Origin: Pseudomonas lopnurensis
Lineage (GTDB): Bacteria > Pseudomonadota > Gammaproteobacteria > Pseudomonadales > Pseudomonadaceae
Assembly (NCBI RefSeq): GCF_015070855.1
Contig: NZ_JADDIX010000066.1
Coordinates: forward strand, 1 to 64,000
DNA length: 64,000 nucleotides
Reading direction: 5' to 3'
Below are positions 46,612 through 54,656 of the stretch, in pieces (positions within the stretch are counted from its first letter, which is position 1; every line of letters begins with the position of its first letter). The notes beneath the pieces were generated by a model. The model worked only from the letters and a program-made list of their open reading frames with translations, was not told the origin of the DNA and did not search any database. The position numbers and the translations under genes are program-made.

Positions 46612-47018
46612 CGCTGCGTTCGGAAGGGCTGGTCGTAACGATCAGCCCCTCGGCTTCGGCCCGTATCCATCGCCGCCTGCGCTTTGCCCGCGACAACGGT
46701 ACAAGGTCGATACATGGCCGAACACCCTGTGCATTTGCCAGTCAAAACGCTTGTATAAAGCATTGACTTCGCTGGGTTATGCACATTCGGAATATGATCC
46801 TCCCTTACTCTCGATCTGTTCCGGTAAATTTCTTTCCTGTTGCGTAACTCTTTGATTTTCAATGGCTTGGTGCGCTGGGTAAAAAAGCGCCGATCTGTGT
46901 CGGATGCCCGTGGGCAGGGCGTTTGCGGCAGTCATCCATAATCTGTCTACAGGGTTATCCACAGCTTCGGTGGATAACCCTTTCAATGCCAGCATCGACG
47001 CCGGCTGCAGGAGCAGAG
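46612..47018. other. Intergenic region with inverted DnaA-box-like repeat
   Basis: 407 bases without a gene. At 46952-46980 lies a perfect 11-bp inverted repeat, GGGTTATCCAC / GTGGATAACCC with a 7-base spacer, whose left arm reads on into a consensus DnaA box TTATCCACA. A second box-like TTATCCACC is on the other strand. It could be a DnaA-binding site or a weak terminator (only TTT follows). Confidence 0.6.
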
Positions 47019-47468
47019 ATGAAAGCACCATGGAATTTCATGCGTTACCTTCCCCTCGCGCAGCGTCTGATCCGCATGGGGAAAATCCCCGCGCTATTGC
47101 TCGCCGTGGCGCGCAAGTCATCCTCGAAGCGGGGCTTGGTGAAAGGCTTGCGTGAAGACCTGGGCTTGTTCCAGGCCCTCTGCGTCGCTTGGTGGCGTGG
47201 CGAATATCGTGCGATAAGCCCCCAGGCACTGGTTGCCGTGGTCGCCGGCTTGCTTTATTTCCTTTCGCCCATCGACGCCATTCCAGACTGGCTGCCTGGG
47301 CTCGGCTTCGTCGACGATCTTGCGGTGCTCGGCTGGGTGATGCGCAAGTGGTCGGCAGAACTGGAAGCGTTCAGGGCCTGGAAGGATGCGCAACCAAGGG
47401 AGCGACAGACTGAACTCCAACGGCTACCGGAACTGACCGAGCCCAAGGCCGGCGGAGATTCGGCCTGA
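47019..47468 (+). CDS. DUF1232 (YkvA-type) membrane protein
   Basis: Predicted 149-aa protein with a DUF1232 domain: LVAVVAGLLYFLSPIDAIPD followed by WLPGLGFVDDLAVLGWVMRK (about residues 70-110) is the family signature, around one or two hydrophobic segments. Function unknown. The ATG at 47019 has GGAG 8 bases ahead; an in-frame start at 46923 would translate the DnaA-box repeat and is rejected. Confidence 0.85.
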   Translation: MKAPWNFMRYLPLAQRLIRMGKIPALLLAVARKSSSKRGLVKGLREDLGLFQALCVAWWRGEYRAISPQALVAVVAGLLYFLSPIDAIPDWLPGLGFVDDLAVLGWVMRKWSAELEAFRAWKDAQPRERQTELQRLPELTEPKAGGDSA

Positions 47469-47626
47469 TTGCGGACCAGGAAAGCAACGGAGTCGTCGAA
47501 TGTGCCCGCTTTTTTGCGGAGCCGGGTCCCGATTCACTCTCCGGAGTGCCTGGCTTGCCGCTTCAATGAGCCGCGCAGGCTGTTAAGATCAGCCCTCTGA
47601 TCGTTGGGAAAGCCAGGGGAAAACGG

Positions 47627-47953
47627 ATGAATGTACAGGTCATCATGCGTGACGGTTCGCCGGAATATGCCGTTCTGCCATGGGATGAGTACCAGGCGCT
47701 GCTGAACGCGGTTGGCGCCCAGCCTACGACGGTCATGGAGTCTTCTTCCTCGCAAGTGCCGAAACCGGCGCTGAAGCAACTATCCATCCTGCGCGAGGCG
47801 CAGGGCCTGAGCCAGGAGGCACTGGCGCGCTCGGTGGGCATCAGCCCCGCCTACCTTGGCCTGATCGAAGCCGGAGAGCGCGAGCCGGATGCCGCGATCC
47901 GCCGTGCGCTGGCACGCGCGCTGGATATTTCCGGCTGGGAGGACGACGCTTGA
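47627..47953 (+). CDS. XRE-family transcriptional regulator
   Basis: Predicted 108-aa DNA-binding protein. The N-terminal part (VIMRDGSPEYAVLPWDEYQALL) resembles the beta-strand region of some antitoxins that carry an HTH. The HTH domain covers about residues 50-103 (LREAQGLSQEALARSVGISP, then YLGLIEAGEREPD). The stop overlaps the TTG start of the next gene (TTGA), so the downstream gene is translationally coupled. A toxin-antitoxin role is possible but unproven. Confidence 0.85.
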   Translation: MNVQVIMRDGSPEYAVLPWDEYQALLNAVGAQPTTVMESSSSQVPKPALKQLSILREAQGLSQEALARSVGISPAYLGLIEAGEREPDAAIRRALARALDISGWEDDA

Positions 47954-48330
47954 ACCAGCAATCTGCGGCCGTGAGCATCAGCCGCCAGCATTGGCAGGCA
48001 CTGCTCGACGAGCTGGCCGAGGCGCGCCGCCAGCGCCATCTGGTGACCTATCGGGCGCTGCTCGAGCGCCTGCAGTTGCCGACACCCGCCATGCAGACGC
48101 TCACTGCCGCCCTCGAACACCTGGCCGCGCTGGATGCCCGTTCGGAGCGTCCGTTGCGTAGCGCCCTGGTCATCAGCCAGGGTGCCAGCCGCTTGCCCCG
48201 CACCGGTTTCTTCGAGTGTGCCGCTCGTCTGGGGCGTTTCAGCGGCCCTGCCGACGGCTTTGCCGCCGCCTCCTGGCATGCCGGGGAAGTGGCGCGTGTA
48301 TTCGAGTTCGATTATCCGGAGGTGCCCTGA
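47950..48330 (+). CDS. Conserved-looking protein of unknown function
   Basis: Predicted 126-aa cytoplasmic protein, no family recognised. The N-terminal half is helical and Arg/Leu-rich (WQALLDELAEARRQRHLVTY), the C-terminal half beta-like (LRSALVISQGASRLPRTGFFECAARLGRF). Start TTG at 47950 overlaps the XRE stop, and the stop overlaps the Sel1 gene start (TGATG), so it is the middle of a tightly coupled three-gene operon. That packing is the main evidence that it is a real gene. Confidence 0.75.
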   Translation: MNQQSAAVSISRQHWQALLDELAEARRQRHLVTYRALLERLQLPTPAMQTLTAALEHLAALDARSERPLRSALVISQGASRLPRTGFFECAARLGRFSGPADGFAAASWHAGEVARVFEFDYPEVP

Positions 48331-48785
48331 TGCTGTGGGAGTTGCGGGCCAGGGCTGGGTATTTCATTGCCCGCAAGCTGATGGCCTCGCGCCAGGCCGT
48401 TCGACAGCCGAAGCTCTGGCGCTGGATGGAGGGCCAGTTCGCACGGATGGCGGCACTGGGCGATGTGAAAGCCCAGAGCTTCTACGGGCACATCCTGTAT
48501 TTCCGCGGCCAGGGCTTCGGCGCCAGGCAGGAGGGCGCCCGCCTGCTGCGCCTGGCGGCCGAGGCGGGGGATGCGAAGGCGGCCTACCAGATGGGTGTGA
48601 TCAGCCTGAGCGAAGAGGCGTCGCACGGCCCGGACGGCAGAGAGGCGGTACGCTGGTGGGCCCGCGCCGCCGATGCCGGACATCCCCTGGCTGCGGTCCG
48701 TCTCGAGCAGCTTTATCGTGCGGGCGGCCATGGCCTCGCGGCCGACGCGAAACAGGCCGATTTCTACAAGGCTATGTCCCCATAG
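48330..48785 (+). CDS. Sel1-repeat protein
   Basis: Predicted 151-aa helical protein with two to three Sel1/TPR-like repeats: GDVKAQSFYGHILYFRGQG, GDAKAAYQMGVISLSEEAS and GHPLAAVRLEQLYRAGGHG (about residues 46-140). Such repeats mediate protein contacts. No signal peptide; the first 25 residues are basic with a mildly hydrophobic stretch. The start overlaps the stop of the upstream unknown gene. Confidence 0.85.
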   Translation: MLWELRARAGYFIARKLMASRQAVRQPKLWRWMEGQFARMAALGDVKAQSFYGHILYFRGQGFGARQEGARLLRLAAEAGDAKAAYQMGVISLSEEASHGPDGREAVRWWARAADAGHPLAAVRLEQLYRAGGHGLAADAKQADFYKAMSP

Positions 48786-48794
48786 CGTGTTGCC

Positions 48795-48990
48795 TAGGGT
48801 CTGTCTTGGACGTTCGTTTATCCATGCGTTGCCGCGACTCGGGAGAAGTGCAAGAGCTTTCGAGCGTAGACCCCTGGGGGACGCCTAGTCCTTGTTGGCG
48901 ATCCCGACCACCACTGCCGATGATCGCCAGCAAGCTGGCTCCTACAACATAATGCCCGGTGAGTTAACAAACTAACCAGACAGGGCGCTA
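48795..48990 (+). repeat. MITE-like element, copy 3 (196 bp)
   Basis: Element with TA ends and imperfect terminal inverted repeats (TAGGGTCTGTCTTGG at the left, CCAGACAGGGCGCTA at the right), REP-like core, no coding potential. It aligns over its full length with the inverted copy at 35410-35606. Confidence 0.8.
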
Positions 48991-49001
48991 GGCGATAAGC
49001 C

Positions 49002-49082
49002 GTAGGTTGAGGCGGGGCGCGTAGCGACGAAACCCAACACGTTCGTGCCTGTTGGGCCTCGCTGCGCTCAGCGCCAACCTAC
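49002..49082. repeat. 81-bp imperfect palindrome with GTAGGTT ends
   Basis: Outer arms GTAGGTT / AACCTAC, and internal AACCCAACAC paired with GTTGGGCC. Such elements are scattered in gammaproteobacterial genomes as small non-autonomous repeats. It lies directly after MITE copy 3, downstream of the convergent EAL-GGDEF gene. Confidence 0.75.
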
Positions 49083-49174
49083 CGGGCGCGATCGCCCGAA
49101 CATCGGGCTGTTGCACGCAACATCCGCGGCAAACACGTCCAACACCCGGCAACACGTCACGAGGGCAGAGCCTT

Positions 49175-50971
49175 CTACAAGGCACGGGCCGTGAGGCTTG
49201 GTTTGTGGCCCGCTGCCGGCAGATCGGCCGAGTCGATGAGATAAAGGCTCGAGCCGCTTTCCTGCTTGGCCTGTCGCTTGGCGTCGGAGGCCAGTGCGGC
49301 GAGCCCGCCGGCATCCAACTGTTCGATGTTCTGCGCGCGCAGCCTGACTGCGCCGATCGACAGGGCCAATAGCGGATAGCGTTGCTCATGGCCTTCGCGG
49401 CTCGAGGCGATGAAGCAGCCCGCGGCCAGGTGCTCGCTGCGGTAGAAGAGCCGGCAGCGTCTGTGGAATTCCTGCAACAATTGCTCGATGCGCCGTTCCC
49501 AGTCGGTGCTGGTCAGAACCAGCAGGAAGTCGTCGCCGCCGATATGGCCGACGAAATCGCAGCTCGGATCGACACTTTCGTTCAGGCAGTGCGCCAGGCA
49601 CAGCAGGACCTCATCGCCCTTGGCGTAACCATAGAGGTCGTTGAAGGGTTTGAAGTTGTCGATGTCCACGTAGCAGATCAGCGCTTCGCGCTTTTGTTGC
49701 AGCAGGCGCGTCAGGCATTGCTGGATCGGCACGTTGCCCGGCAGCAGGGTCAGCGGATTGGCGTGGCGGGCTTGCTGGATCTTCATTTCGGTGATCAGCC
49801 TGAGCACGTCGATTACCCGCCCGAGCCCGTGATAGCGGCCCGCCAGGGTGATGACGAAATCCTCCTCGATGCGCTGCCGGGCACGGCTGGTGAGCAACCG
49901 GCTGACCTGCTGCAACGACTGGCCGAGTTCGACGGCGAGAAAGTCGCTGCTCATCAGGCGGCTGATGGGTTTGCGGGCCAGCAGCTCGGTGGCGAAGGGC
50001 TTGAGCAGGGCGCCGGAGATCAGGTTGCGATGCACGATGCCCACGGGTCTTTCGTCGGCATCCAGCACGGCGATCGAGTTCAGGCTGGCCTGCAGGCGAA
50101 AGGCTTCCAGCATCTCGGCGACCGGCCGCTCGGCCGACATCGCCGGCTGGCATACGAGCAGGGCGGAAAGATCGCCGGTTTCCTCGTTGAGTCCGTTCTG
50201 CTGCGCCTCCGCCGAGGGCAGCACTTCGTCGATATCCAGCGCGGGGAGCTCCTGCGGGCGGCCGAGCAGATAGCCCTGGACCAGGTCGACACCCATCTCC
50301 GACAGTACCGTCAGCTCTTCCGCCAGCTCGATGCCTTCGGCGATGACCTGCGCGCGTGAGGCCCGCGCGATCTTGAGGATCGACTCGACGAACTCGCGTT
50401 TCACCGCATCCTGATGGATGCCGTCGATGAAGTAGCGATCGATCTTCACGTAATCCGGACGCAGTTCCGACCACATCCGAAGGCTCGAATAGCCGGCGCC
50501 GAGATCGTCGAGAGCGATGCCGAAGCCCATCGCGCGGTAGTGATGCAGGGCCTTGTCCAGCAGTTCGAAATCATCGGTCGGCGTCTGTTCGGTCAGCTCG
50601 ATGACCACCTGCTCGGCCGGGATGCCGTAGGCATTCAGCAGCTCCAGGGTGCGGCCGGGCTTGTGCGCCGCTTCGAGCAAGGTCTCGGGGGAGGCGTTGA
50701 GGAACAGCTTGCCGCGCAATGCGCCTTGGCTGTAGCGGCGGCAGGCGCTGCGCCGGCACGCCATTTCCAGCTCGTTCAGCCGTCCGGCCTGCCGCGCGGT
50801 GGCCAGCAGGTTGATCGGCGAATGCAGCGGGCTGTTGGACGGGCCGCGACTCAGCGCTTCGTAACCGAGGATGCGGCGCTCGGAGAGCGAGACGATGGGT
50901 TGGAACAGGGTGGTGATGTCGCCTTGAGCAAGGATGTGCCCCAGCATGCTCAACTGCTCGGTGACGGTCAT
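49175..50971 (-). CDS. EAL-CBS-GGDEF c-di-GMP enzyme
   Basis: Predicted 598-aa cytoplasmic protein with an EAL domain at the N terminus (about 10-245), a CBS pair (about 265-385) and a GGDEF domain (about 420-590). The EAL motif is GYEALSRG (EAL at 38-40), and IELTE, DDLGAGYSSL, DYVKIDRYFI and AEGIEL are intact, so phosphodiesterase activity is expected. The GGDEF site is GGDDF at 478-482 with YVDIDNFKPFNDLYG, likely competent for GTP binding or synthesis. CBS domains usually sense adenine nucleotides. The same protein type flanks prc in P. aeruginosa. Start 50971 is preferred over 51004 because a terminator hairpin overlaps the latter. Confidence 0.92.
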   Translation of the reverse strand: MTVTEQLSMLGHILAQGDITTLFQPIVSLSERRILGYEALSRGPSNSPLHSPINLLATARQAGRLNELEMACRRSACRRYSQGALRGKLFLNASPETLLEAAHKPGRTLELLNAYGIPAEQVVIELTEQTPTDDFELLDKALHHYRAMGFGIALDDLGAGYSSLRMWSELRPDYVKIDRYFIDGIHQDAVKREFVESILKIARASRAQVIAEGIELAEELTVLSEMGVDLVQGYLLGRPQELPALDIDEVLPSAEAQQNGLNEETGDLSALLVCQPAMSAERPVAEMLEAFRLQASLNSIAVLDADERPVGIVHRNLISGALLKPFATELLARKPISRLMSSDFLAVELGQSLQQVSRLLTSRARQRIEEDFVITLAGRYHGLGRVIDVLRLITEMKIQQARHANPLTLLPGNVPIQQCLTRLLQQKREALICYVDIDNFKPFNDLYGYAKGDEVLLCLAHCLNESVDPSCDFVGHIGGDDFLLVLTSTDWERRIEQLLQEFHRRCRLFYRSEHLAAGCFIASSREGHEQRYPLLALSIGAVRLRAQNIEQLDAGGLAALASDAKRQAKQESGSSLYLIDSADLPAAGHKPSLTARAL

Positions 50972-50991
50972 GGAATTCTCGGGCCGTGAAT

Positions 50992-51017
50992 GAAAAAGGG
51001 CCACCGCTGTGGCCCTT
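50992..51017 (-). terminator. Leftward terminator between prc and the EAL-GGDEF gene
   Basis: 9-bp perfect stem AAGGGCCAC / GTGGCCCTT with a 4-base loop; on the minus strand it is followed by TTTTTCA. It probably stops prc read-through. Confidence 0.7.
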
Positions 51018-51190
51018 CCATTTCACGGTTCGCAGATGTCAGCTTGATGACAGGGATGGCGTTTTGCCGGTATTTGCGCCGGTCATAGTTGACACCTGCC
51101 CTCGCTGTCGGTGGCTATCCCAGGCAGGGTGCCACCGTGGCGCGCTTCGACGCCCCGGCGAGGGCAAATCCCCCAGCGAACCGCTTTCAT

Positions 51191-51274
51191 TGTAGGAGCC
51201 GGCTTGCCGGCGATCGGCGCTGCGCGTCGCCGCGGATCGCCGGCAAGGACTCGGCGTCCCCCAGGCTCCTACAG
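51191..51274. repeat. Inverted pair of REP elements
   Basis: TGTAGGAGCCGGCTTGCCGG at the left and GGCTCCTACA at the right, with an internal GCGATC/GATCGC palindrome. It lies in the 411-base gap between the EAL-GGDEF gene and prc. Another short palindrome of a type common in Pseudomonas (GGTGCGCGGAGCGCACC) is at 51330-51346. Confidence 0.75.
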
Positions 51275-51382
51275 GGTGGTGCGAAAGGCCAATCCGGTAT
51301 TCCTGCTGCGCTCAGGACGCCGTGCCCGTGGTGCGCGGAGCGCACCCTACGCCCGCGTCGCACAGTATTTTTGTTGCTCCGC

Positions 51383-53467
51383 CTAGTGCTTGGCCATGGC
51401 CGAGCTCAGCCCCAGGTAGTCGAGCAGGATACGGCCGCTCTCGGAGAGGTAGGCGTCGTCTTCCGGCTTGGGCTTGTCCATTTCCTGGTGCGGCGTGGTT
51501 TCCTCTTCCTTCTCCAGCTTGGCCAGCGGTTCCTCGCCCTTGGCCTGGCGCAGGGCGTTCTGCAGCGCCAGCTGGCGTTTCTCGATATCGGCCTGCTGGG
51601 CGCGGCGCTTCTCTTCGTTGAGGCTCACCGTGGTTTCGTGCATCAGCTCCTGCGCCAGGGCCAGGCGATCACGGGTGAAGACGAAGTCGGGGTTCTCGCC
51701 GGTACGGGCTTCGTGACGTGCCTTCAGCTCGGCCAGGAACGGTTTGAACGGGTTCATGTCCGGGTTGATCGCGGCGCGGATGCTGTCCCACGGCAGGGCC
51801 TCGGGCAGGGCGCTTTCGCCGATCTCCTTGGTGTCGACGTCGGCGGGGTAGGAAATGTCGGGAATCACGCCCTGATGCTGGGTGCTCTGGCCCGAGACGC
51901 GGTAGAACTTGGCCAGGGTCAGTTTCAGTTCACCGTGGTTGAGCGGCTGGATGGTCTGCACGGTGCCCTTGCCGAAGGTCTGGCCGCCGAGGATCAGGCC
52001 GCGGTGGTAGTCCTGCATGGCGCCGGCGAAGATCTCCGAGGCGGATGCCGAAAGGCGGTTCACCAGGACGGCCAGCGGACCCTTGTAGAAGGCGCCGACC
52101 TGCTCGTCGGCCAGCACGTCGACACGGCCATCGCTGTTGCGCACCAGCACCGTGGGGCCCTGGTCGATGAACAGGCCGGTCAGCTCGGTGGCCTCCTGTA
52201 GGGAGCCGCCGCCGTTGTTGCGCAGGTCGATCACCACGCCATCGACCTTTTCCGCTTCCAGTTCGGACAGCAGCTTCTTCACGTCGCGGGTGGTGCTCTT
52301 GTAGTTCTGGTCGCCGGCACGCAGCGCCTTGAAGTCGAGGTAGAAGGCCGGGATCTCGATGACGCCGAGCTTGAAGTTCTGCCCCTGGTGTTCGAGGTTC
52401 AGCACCGACTTCTTCGCCGCCTGTTCTTCGAGCTTCACCGCCTCGCGGGTGATGGCGACCACCTTGCTGTTCTGGTCGTTGGGTGCATTGCTCGCCGGGA
52501 TCACCTCCAGGCGCACCACCGAGCCTTTCGGCCCGCGGATCAGCTTGACCACTTCGTCCAGGCGCCAGCCGATGACGTCGACCATTTCGTCGTTGGCCTG
52601 GGCCACGCCGATGATCCTGTCCGCCGGCGACAGCTGCTTGCTCTTCTCGGCCGGGCCTGCCGGCACCAGGCGCACGATCTTGACGTGCTCGTTGTCGCTC
52701 TGCAGCACCGCGCCGATGCCTTCCAGCGACAGGCTCATGTTGATGTCGAAGTTTTCCGCATTGTCCGGCGACAGGTACTGGGTGTGCGGGTCGTAGGATT
52801 GCGCGAAGGCGTTGATGTAGGTCTGGAACACGTCCTCGCCGCGGGTCTGGTTCAGCCGTGCCAGCTGGTTCTTGTAGCGCTTGGTCAGCAGTTCCTCGAT
52901 CGCCTTCGGTTCCTTGCCGGCGATCTTCAGGCGCAGCACCTCGTCCTTCACGCGCTTGCGCCAGAGGTCGTCGAGCTCGGCGGCGTTCTTGGCCCAGGCG
53001 GCTTTCTCGCGATCGACCAGCAGCTCTTCGTCGACGCTGAAGTCGAAGCTGTCGACGCCCTTTTCCAGCAGGCCCAGCGCGTAGTTGAGGCGGTTCTGCA
53101 GGCGTTCCAGATGCCGTTTGTAGATGATGAAGCCAGGCTCGAGGTTGCCGCCTTTGAGGAAATCATCGAACTGGTTGCGCCACTTGCCGAACTCCTCGAG
53201 GTCCGTCGCCAGGAAATAGCTGCGCGACGGATCGAGCATCTGGATGTAGCTGTCGAAGATCTTCGACGAGCGTGCATCGTTCAATGGCGGCTTGTTGTAG
53301 TGGTGACGCTTGAGCAGTTCGACCACGTTCAGGCTGGCGATCACCTGTTCGCGATCGGGCTGCAGGTAATCCCAGTTTTCCGGCGTGCTGACGGCTTTGG
53401 CCAGCGCGAGGGAGGCCTGGAGGCCGAGGAACACGGCGAGAAAGGTACAGGTCAGCGTGCGTTTCAT
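51383..53467 (-). CDS. prc: Carboxy-terminal processing protease Prc (AlgO)
   Basis: Predicted 694-aa periplasmic serine protease. A signal peptide covers residues 1-23 (ends ALA-KA). An N-terminal helical domain is followed by a PDZ domain (about 245-335) and the peptidase S41 domain, with the Ser-Lys dyad in LSASASEIFAG and GGQTFGKGTVQ. The C-terminal region is charged and coiled. In P. aeruginosa AlgO/Prc degrades mutant MucA and affects alginate. The start at 53467 begins the signal peptide; an in-frame ATG at 53503 would add 12 residues. It is divergent to the oxidoreductase. Confidence 0.94.
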   Translation of the reverse strand: MKRTLTCTFLAVFLGLQASLALAKAVSTPENWDYLQPDREQVIASLNVVELLKRHHYNKPPLNDARSSKIFDSYIQMLDPSRSYFLATDLEEFGKWRNQFDDFLKGGNLEPGFIIYKRHLERLQNRLNYALGLLEKGVDSFDFSVDEELLVDREKAAWAKNAAELDDLWRKRVKDEVLRLKIAGKEPKAIEELLTKRYKNQLARLNQTRGEDVFQTYINAFAQSYDPHTQYLSPDNAENFDINMSLSLEGIGAVLQSDNEHVKIVRLVPAGPAEKSKQLSPADRIIGVAQANDEMVDVIGWRLDEVVKLIRGPKGSVVRLEVIPASNAPNDQNSKVVAITREAVKLEEQAAKKSVLNLEHQGQNFKLGVIEIPAFYLDFKALRAGDQNYKSTTRDVKKLLSELEAEKVDGVVIDLRNNGGGSLQEATELTGLFIDQGPTVLVRNSDGRVDVLADEQVGAFYKGPLAVLVNRLSASASEIFAGAMQDYHRGLILGGQTFGKGTVQTIQPLNHGELKLTLAKFYRVSGQSTQHQGVIPDISYPADVDTKEIGESALPEALPWDSIRAAINPDMNPFKPFLAELKARHEARTGENPDFVFTRDRLALAQELMHETTVSLNEEKRRAQQADIEKRQLALQNALRQAKGEEPLAKLEKEEETTPHQEMDKPKPEDDAYLSESGRILLDYLGLSSAMAKH

Positions 53468-53635
53468 GGCATGGGGGCGACGTGAGGCAAGGGAATAACG
53501 CATATTAGGCCATCTAAGGTAGGCGCCGGTTCCGTTTCCGTCCGGCGGTGGAAGCATGAGCCCGATGGTAACAGCTGGTCGAGAAAGCGAGCGATCGGTT
53601 GAACGGGCACGGATTGAACTCACTATGGAGGCAGC

Positions 53636-54598
53636 ATGAAGGCATTGCAAGGTATCGAGGGGCAACTGGAGTGGGCGCACAGAGCGGCTCCGGCGTGCGC
53701 TGAAGGCGAGGTGCGCATACGGGTCGCCGCCGCCGGGCTCAACCGGGCGGACCTGCTTCAGCGTGCGGGGCACTACCCGCCGCCGGTCGGGGTCACCGAC
53801 ATTCTCGGGCTGGAGTGCGCCGGCGTGGTCAGTGAGGTGAACGGCCGCAGCCGCTGGAAGGTCGGCGACCGCGTCTGCACGCTGCTGGCCGGTGGCGGCA
53901 TGGCCGAGGAGGTGGTCGTCGACGCCCGCCATGCCTTGCCGGTGCCCGATGGCCTGTCGCTGCACGAGGCCGCGGTGATCCCGGAAGTCTATGCCACGGC
54001 CTGGCTGAACCTCTATCGCCTCGGCGCCTTGCTCGCGGGCGACAAGGTGCTGCTGCACGCCGGTGCCAGTGGCGTGGGTTCGGCTGCGATCCAACTGTGC
54101 AAGGCCTTCGGCAATCCGTGCTGGGTCAGCGTGGGTTCGGCCGAGCGCCTGGCCTATTGCGAGTCGCTCGGCGCGCAGGGCGGCGTGTTGCGCGGCGAAT
54201 CGCTGGAGGCGCTGCGCGATTTCGCACCCTTCGACATGATCCTCGACCCGGTCGGCGCCAAGTACGCGGCGCTCAACCTGCAGCTGCTGGGCATGGACGG
54301 GCGCTGGGTGATGATCGGCCTGATGGGCGGACGCAAGGCCGAGCTGGACCTGGCGGGGCTGCTGGCCAAGCGCATCCAGCTGATCGGCTCCACGCTGCGT
54401 AGCCGCGACGCCGACTACAAGGCCGACCTGCTGGCGGAAATGGAGGAGAAGGTCTGGCCGCTGTTCACCAGCGGCAAGCTGTCGCCACGGCTGGAGCGGA
54501 CCTTCGCCATCGGCGATGTCGAGGCCGCTTTCGCCGCGCTGGCGAGCAACACGGTGTCCGGCAAGGTGGCGCTGGTGATCGACGACAGTCTCGCCTGA
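53636..54598 (+). CDS. Zinc-independent quinone oxidoreductase-like protein
   Basis: Predicted 320-aa medium-chain dehydrogenase/reductase of the QOR/PIG3 group. The GroES-like domain is N-terminal (AGLNRADLLQRAGHYPPP) and the NADPH-binding Rossmann motif is HAGASGVGSAAIQL (about 142-155). The zinc-ligand cysteines of alcohol dehydrogenases are absent. It probably reduces quinones with NADPH. GGAGG is placed 4-8 bases ahead of the ATG. The pairing with prc matches P. aeruginosa. Confidence 0.9.
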   Translation: MKALQGIEGQLEWAHRAAPACAEGEVRIRVAAAGLNRADLLQRAGHYPPPVGVTDILGLECAGVVSEVNGRSRWKVGDRVCTLLAGGGMAEEVVVDARHALPVPDGLSLHEAAVIPEVYATAWLNLYRLGALLAGDKVLLHAGASGVGSAAIQLCKAFGNPCWVSVGSAERLAYCESLGAQGGVLRGESLEALRDFAPFDMILDPVGAKYAALNLQLLGMDGRWVMIGLMGGRKAELDLAGLLAKRIQLIGSTLRSRDADYKADLLAEMEEKVWPLFTSGKLSPRLERTFAIGDVEAAFAALASNTVSGKVALVIDDSLA

Positions 54599-54604
54599 GC
54601 CTTT

Positions 54605-54656
54605 TAGGGTCTGTTCCCGTTTATCGCGAGCCGCGAAGAAACGGGAACAGACCCTA
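54605..54656. repeat. 52-bp perfect-arm palindrome at the jetD stop
   Basis: 18-bp perfect arms (TAGGGTCTGTTCCCGTTT and its complement) around a 16-base loop. The ends are TA, and TAGGGTCTGT equals the terminus of the MITE at 48795. The TAG stop codon of jetD is formed by its right end. It may work as a two-way transcription barrier between converging genes. Confidence 0.8.
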
